Assembly (NCBI GenBank): GCA_903921965.1
Contig: CAIXSE010000419.1
Location: forward strand, 1 to 5,452
Direction: 5' to 3'
DNA from: an uncultured Thermoleophilia bacterium
GTDB taxonomy: Bacteria; Actinomycetota; Thermoleophilia; UBA2241
Length of the DNA: 5,452 nt
The first letter of the stretch is position 1; each line of letters begins with the position of its first letter. Made by a program: the position numbers and the translations under genes. Of this stretch, positions 5,099 to 5,452 are shown piece by piece. The notes below the pieces were generated by a model that saw only the letters and a list, made by a program, of their open reading frames with translations, did no database searches and had not been told where the DNA came from.

Positions 5099-5452
5099 AT
5101 GGCAGACACGACCGGACGAGCCGGCGAGGGACTGACGCGCGAGACACAGGCGGTGTGGGCCGGGGAAGAGGCATCGCTGGTGGCCGGCGCCACCCAGGTC
5201 CCCGTGGTGTACAGCGCCGCGTACGGCTACCCCGACGTGGACGAGTGGCTGGAGGTCGCGACCGGCAGGGCGCCGGGCCACATCTACAGCCGCAACACCA
5301 ACCCGACCACGCACGCGTTCGAGGAGAAGGTGCGCGTGCTCGAGGGCGGGGACGCGGCCACGAGCTTCGCCACGGGCATGGCCGCCATCAGCAACACGCT
5401 GTTCGCCCTGCTCGCCCCCGGCGACCGGGTCGTCTCGGTCAAGGACACCTAC
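5099..5452 (+). CDS. Cys/Met metabolism PLP-dependent enzyme, N-terminal part (3' end outside window)
   Basis: The window holds the first 118 residues of a fold-type I PLP enzyme of the trans-sulfuration family (cystathionine gamma-synthase, gamma-lyase, or O-acyl-homoserine sulfhydrylase). Visible signatures: TQVPVVYSAAYGYPD (32-46), the substrate/PLP-region IYSRNTNPTTHAFEEKV (62-78), LEGGDAATSFATGMAAI (81-97) whose GM contacts the PLP phosphate, and LLAPGDRVVSVKDTY ending with Tyr118, the usual PLP-stacking tyrosine. The PLP lysine lies beyond the window, so reaction specificity cannot be settled. I recall the IYSRNTNPTTHAFEEK form in enzymes annotated only as cystathionine gamma-synthase family. 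The gene is divergent from the TipAS-like gene, with 121 nt between starts holding a MerR-type operator and a possible TAGACT promoter. A role in methionine or cysteine synthesis or sulfide assimilation is likely. It was not followed to a stop because the window ends. Confidence 0.93.
   Translation, partial: MADTTGRAGEGLTRETQAVWAGEEASLVAGATQVPVVYSAAYGYPDVDEWLEVATGRAPGHIYSRNTNPTTHAFEEKVRVLEGGDAATSFATGMAAISNTLFALLAPGDRVVSVKDTY

Noticed and set aside
1..5452. CRISPR arrays, insertion sequences, tRNA or rRNA genes, attachment sites
   Set aside because: No regularly spaced repeats, transposase-like proteins, terminal inverted repeats or structural RNA patterns seen.

Overview
This window is very GC-rich and codes densely, with almost every third codon position G or C. 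It reads like an actinobacterial chromosome (Actinomycetota): four-base start/stop overlaps, GTG starts, a lone TipAS-type domain and a probable leaderless promoter. I recall similar cysteine-bearing inserts in acetolactate synthases of Coriobacteriia-like lineages, but I could not check this, so the class is a guess.

Positions 1-2717 (+) are a branched-chain amino acid operon: the 3' end of ilvD (dihydroxy-acid dehydratase), then complete ilvB and ilvN (large and small subunits of acetolactate synthase). The genes join by 4-nt overlaps (ATGA at 460-463, GTGA at 2235-2238), as in translationally coupled genes. ilvC does not follow ilvN here. IlvB has two oddities: a four-cysteine insert beside the active-site lid, and a Trp/Arg variant of the usually conserved GQV segment.

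Positions 2740-3237 (+) encode a small exported, probably lipid-anchored protein that I recognise as DUF3465 (function unknown). Positions 3238-3397 form a leader with a possible -10 box, a strong stem-loop and an excellent ribosome binding site. trpB follows (3398-4624, +), full length with all key residues, but no trpA is visible on either side.

Positions 4585-4977 (-) encode a protein whose first ~84 residues match the start of a TipAS drug-recognition domain. It has no MerR DNA-binding half and lacks the second half of TipAS; its tail runs convergently 40 nt into trpB. Just upstream of its ATG is a near-perfect 23-bp dyad laid out like a MerR-family operator-promoter (TTGACC, 19-bp spacer, CACCCT), so close that the mRNA would start at or near the ATG. 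This is the most interesting locus in the window.

Positions 5099-5452 (+) begin a Cys/Met-metabolism PLP enzyme (cystathionine gamma-synthase or sulfhydrylase family), cut by the window end. The identifiable metabolic genes are all amino acid biosynthesis (Ile/Val/Leu, Trp, Cys/Met). The lipoprotein and the TipAS remnant are the accessory elements.
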